Shown one piece after another: positions 6,005-6,074 of a stretch of 6,074 bases of DNA. The stretch's first letter is position 1. The number at the start of each line of letters is the position of its first letter. The notes below the pieces were generated by a model, which worked only from the letters and a program-made list of their open reading frames with translations, did no database searches and was not told the origin of the DNA. The DNA comes from Planctomycetota bacterium (GTDB lineage Bacteria > Planctomycetota > Phycisphaerae > UBA1845). The translations under genes and the position numbers were made by a program. The DNA is taken from positions 1 to 6,074 of the forward strand of contig JADFRO010000198.1 in NCBI GenBank assembly GCA_022561255.1, written 5' to 3'.

Positions 6005-6020
6005 CGGTGCGTGAACCGTC
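6003..6020 (+). terminator. Weak hairpin overlapping the stop codon of the FHA-GAF gene, possible terminator
   Basis: GACGGT (6003-6008) and ACCGTC (6015-6020) form a perfect 6-bp stem around a 6-base loop. The stem begins inside the TGA stop codon (6002-6004) and is followed by CCTTT. The stem is short and the T-tract poor, so termination is only possible. The remaining bases to 6074 hold no recognisable gene start. Confidence 0.25.
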
Positions 6021-6074
6021 CCTTTCGCGCGAGCGTCTATTATCGGCGGCGTGTAACAACTCCGTCATCGCCGG

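Noticed and set aside
6038..6043. TATTAT as a -10 box for a gene beyond the window
   Set aside because: The -10 match is good (five of six), but no acceptable -35 box lies 16-18 bases upstream and no downstream gene is visible.

Overview
The window is 6,074 bases from a fairly GC-rich bacterial chromosome. The gene set fits a Gram-negative-type organism that makes menaquinone by the futalosine route: an outer-membrane beta-barrel of the phenol-MetA family, an MqnD enzyme, a very small SEC-C zinc-motif protein and an FHA-GAF-SpoIIE-like signalling protein. This mix is most like Planctomycetota or a related phylum. That placement is inferred from protein style, because no rRNA or other taxonomic marker is present.

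Layout, left to right. Positions 1-78 hold the last 25 codons of a UVR-motif protein, most likely UvrB. Positions 158-1447 encode a 429-residue protein I cannot assign to a named family. Its C-terminal helical part carries an R-x4-H motif of the HEPN ribonuclease type, so it is a possible stand-alone defence or toxin gene. A good sigma-70-like promoter at 1554-1582 then leads into an outer-membrane beta-barrel gene (1615-2505). After two small hairpins comes a 60-residue lipoprotein-like small protein (2579-2761). A perfect 10-bp hairpin at 2927-2954 separates this rightward group from two leftward genes.

The leftward genes are the SEC-C mini-protein (2958-3164) and mqnD (3404-4282). The gap of about 240 bases between them contains a G/C-rich, multiply palindromic element that looks like a dispersed intergenic repeat. 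Divergent from mqnD across a 99-base gap is a 540-residue gene (4382-6004) with an FHA domain, a GAF domain and a SpoIIE/PP2C-like domain. The key binding or catalytic residues expected in both its FHA and phosphatase parts are largely replaced. The last 70 bases hold only a weak hairpin.

The genes do not form one pathway. The beta-barrel and the small lipoprotein may share a transcript and both probably go to the envelope. MqnD acts in cytoplasmic quinone synthesis, UvrB in nucleotide excision repair. The two most unusual items are the HEPN-motif protein and the degenerate FHA-GAF-SpoIIE-like protein. No CRISPR array, tRNA, rRNA, transposase or integrase was seen.
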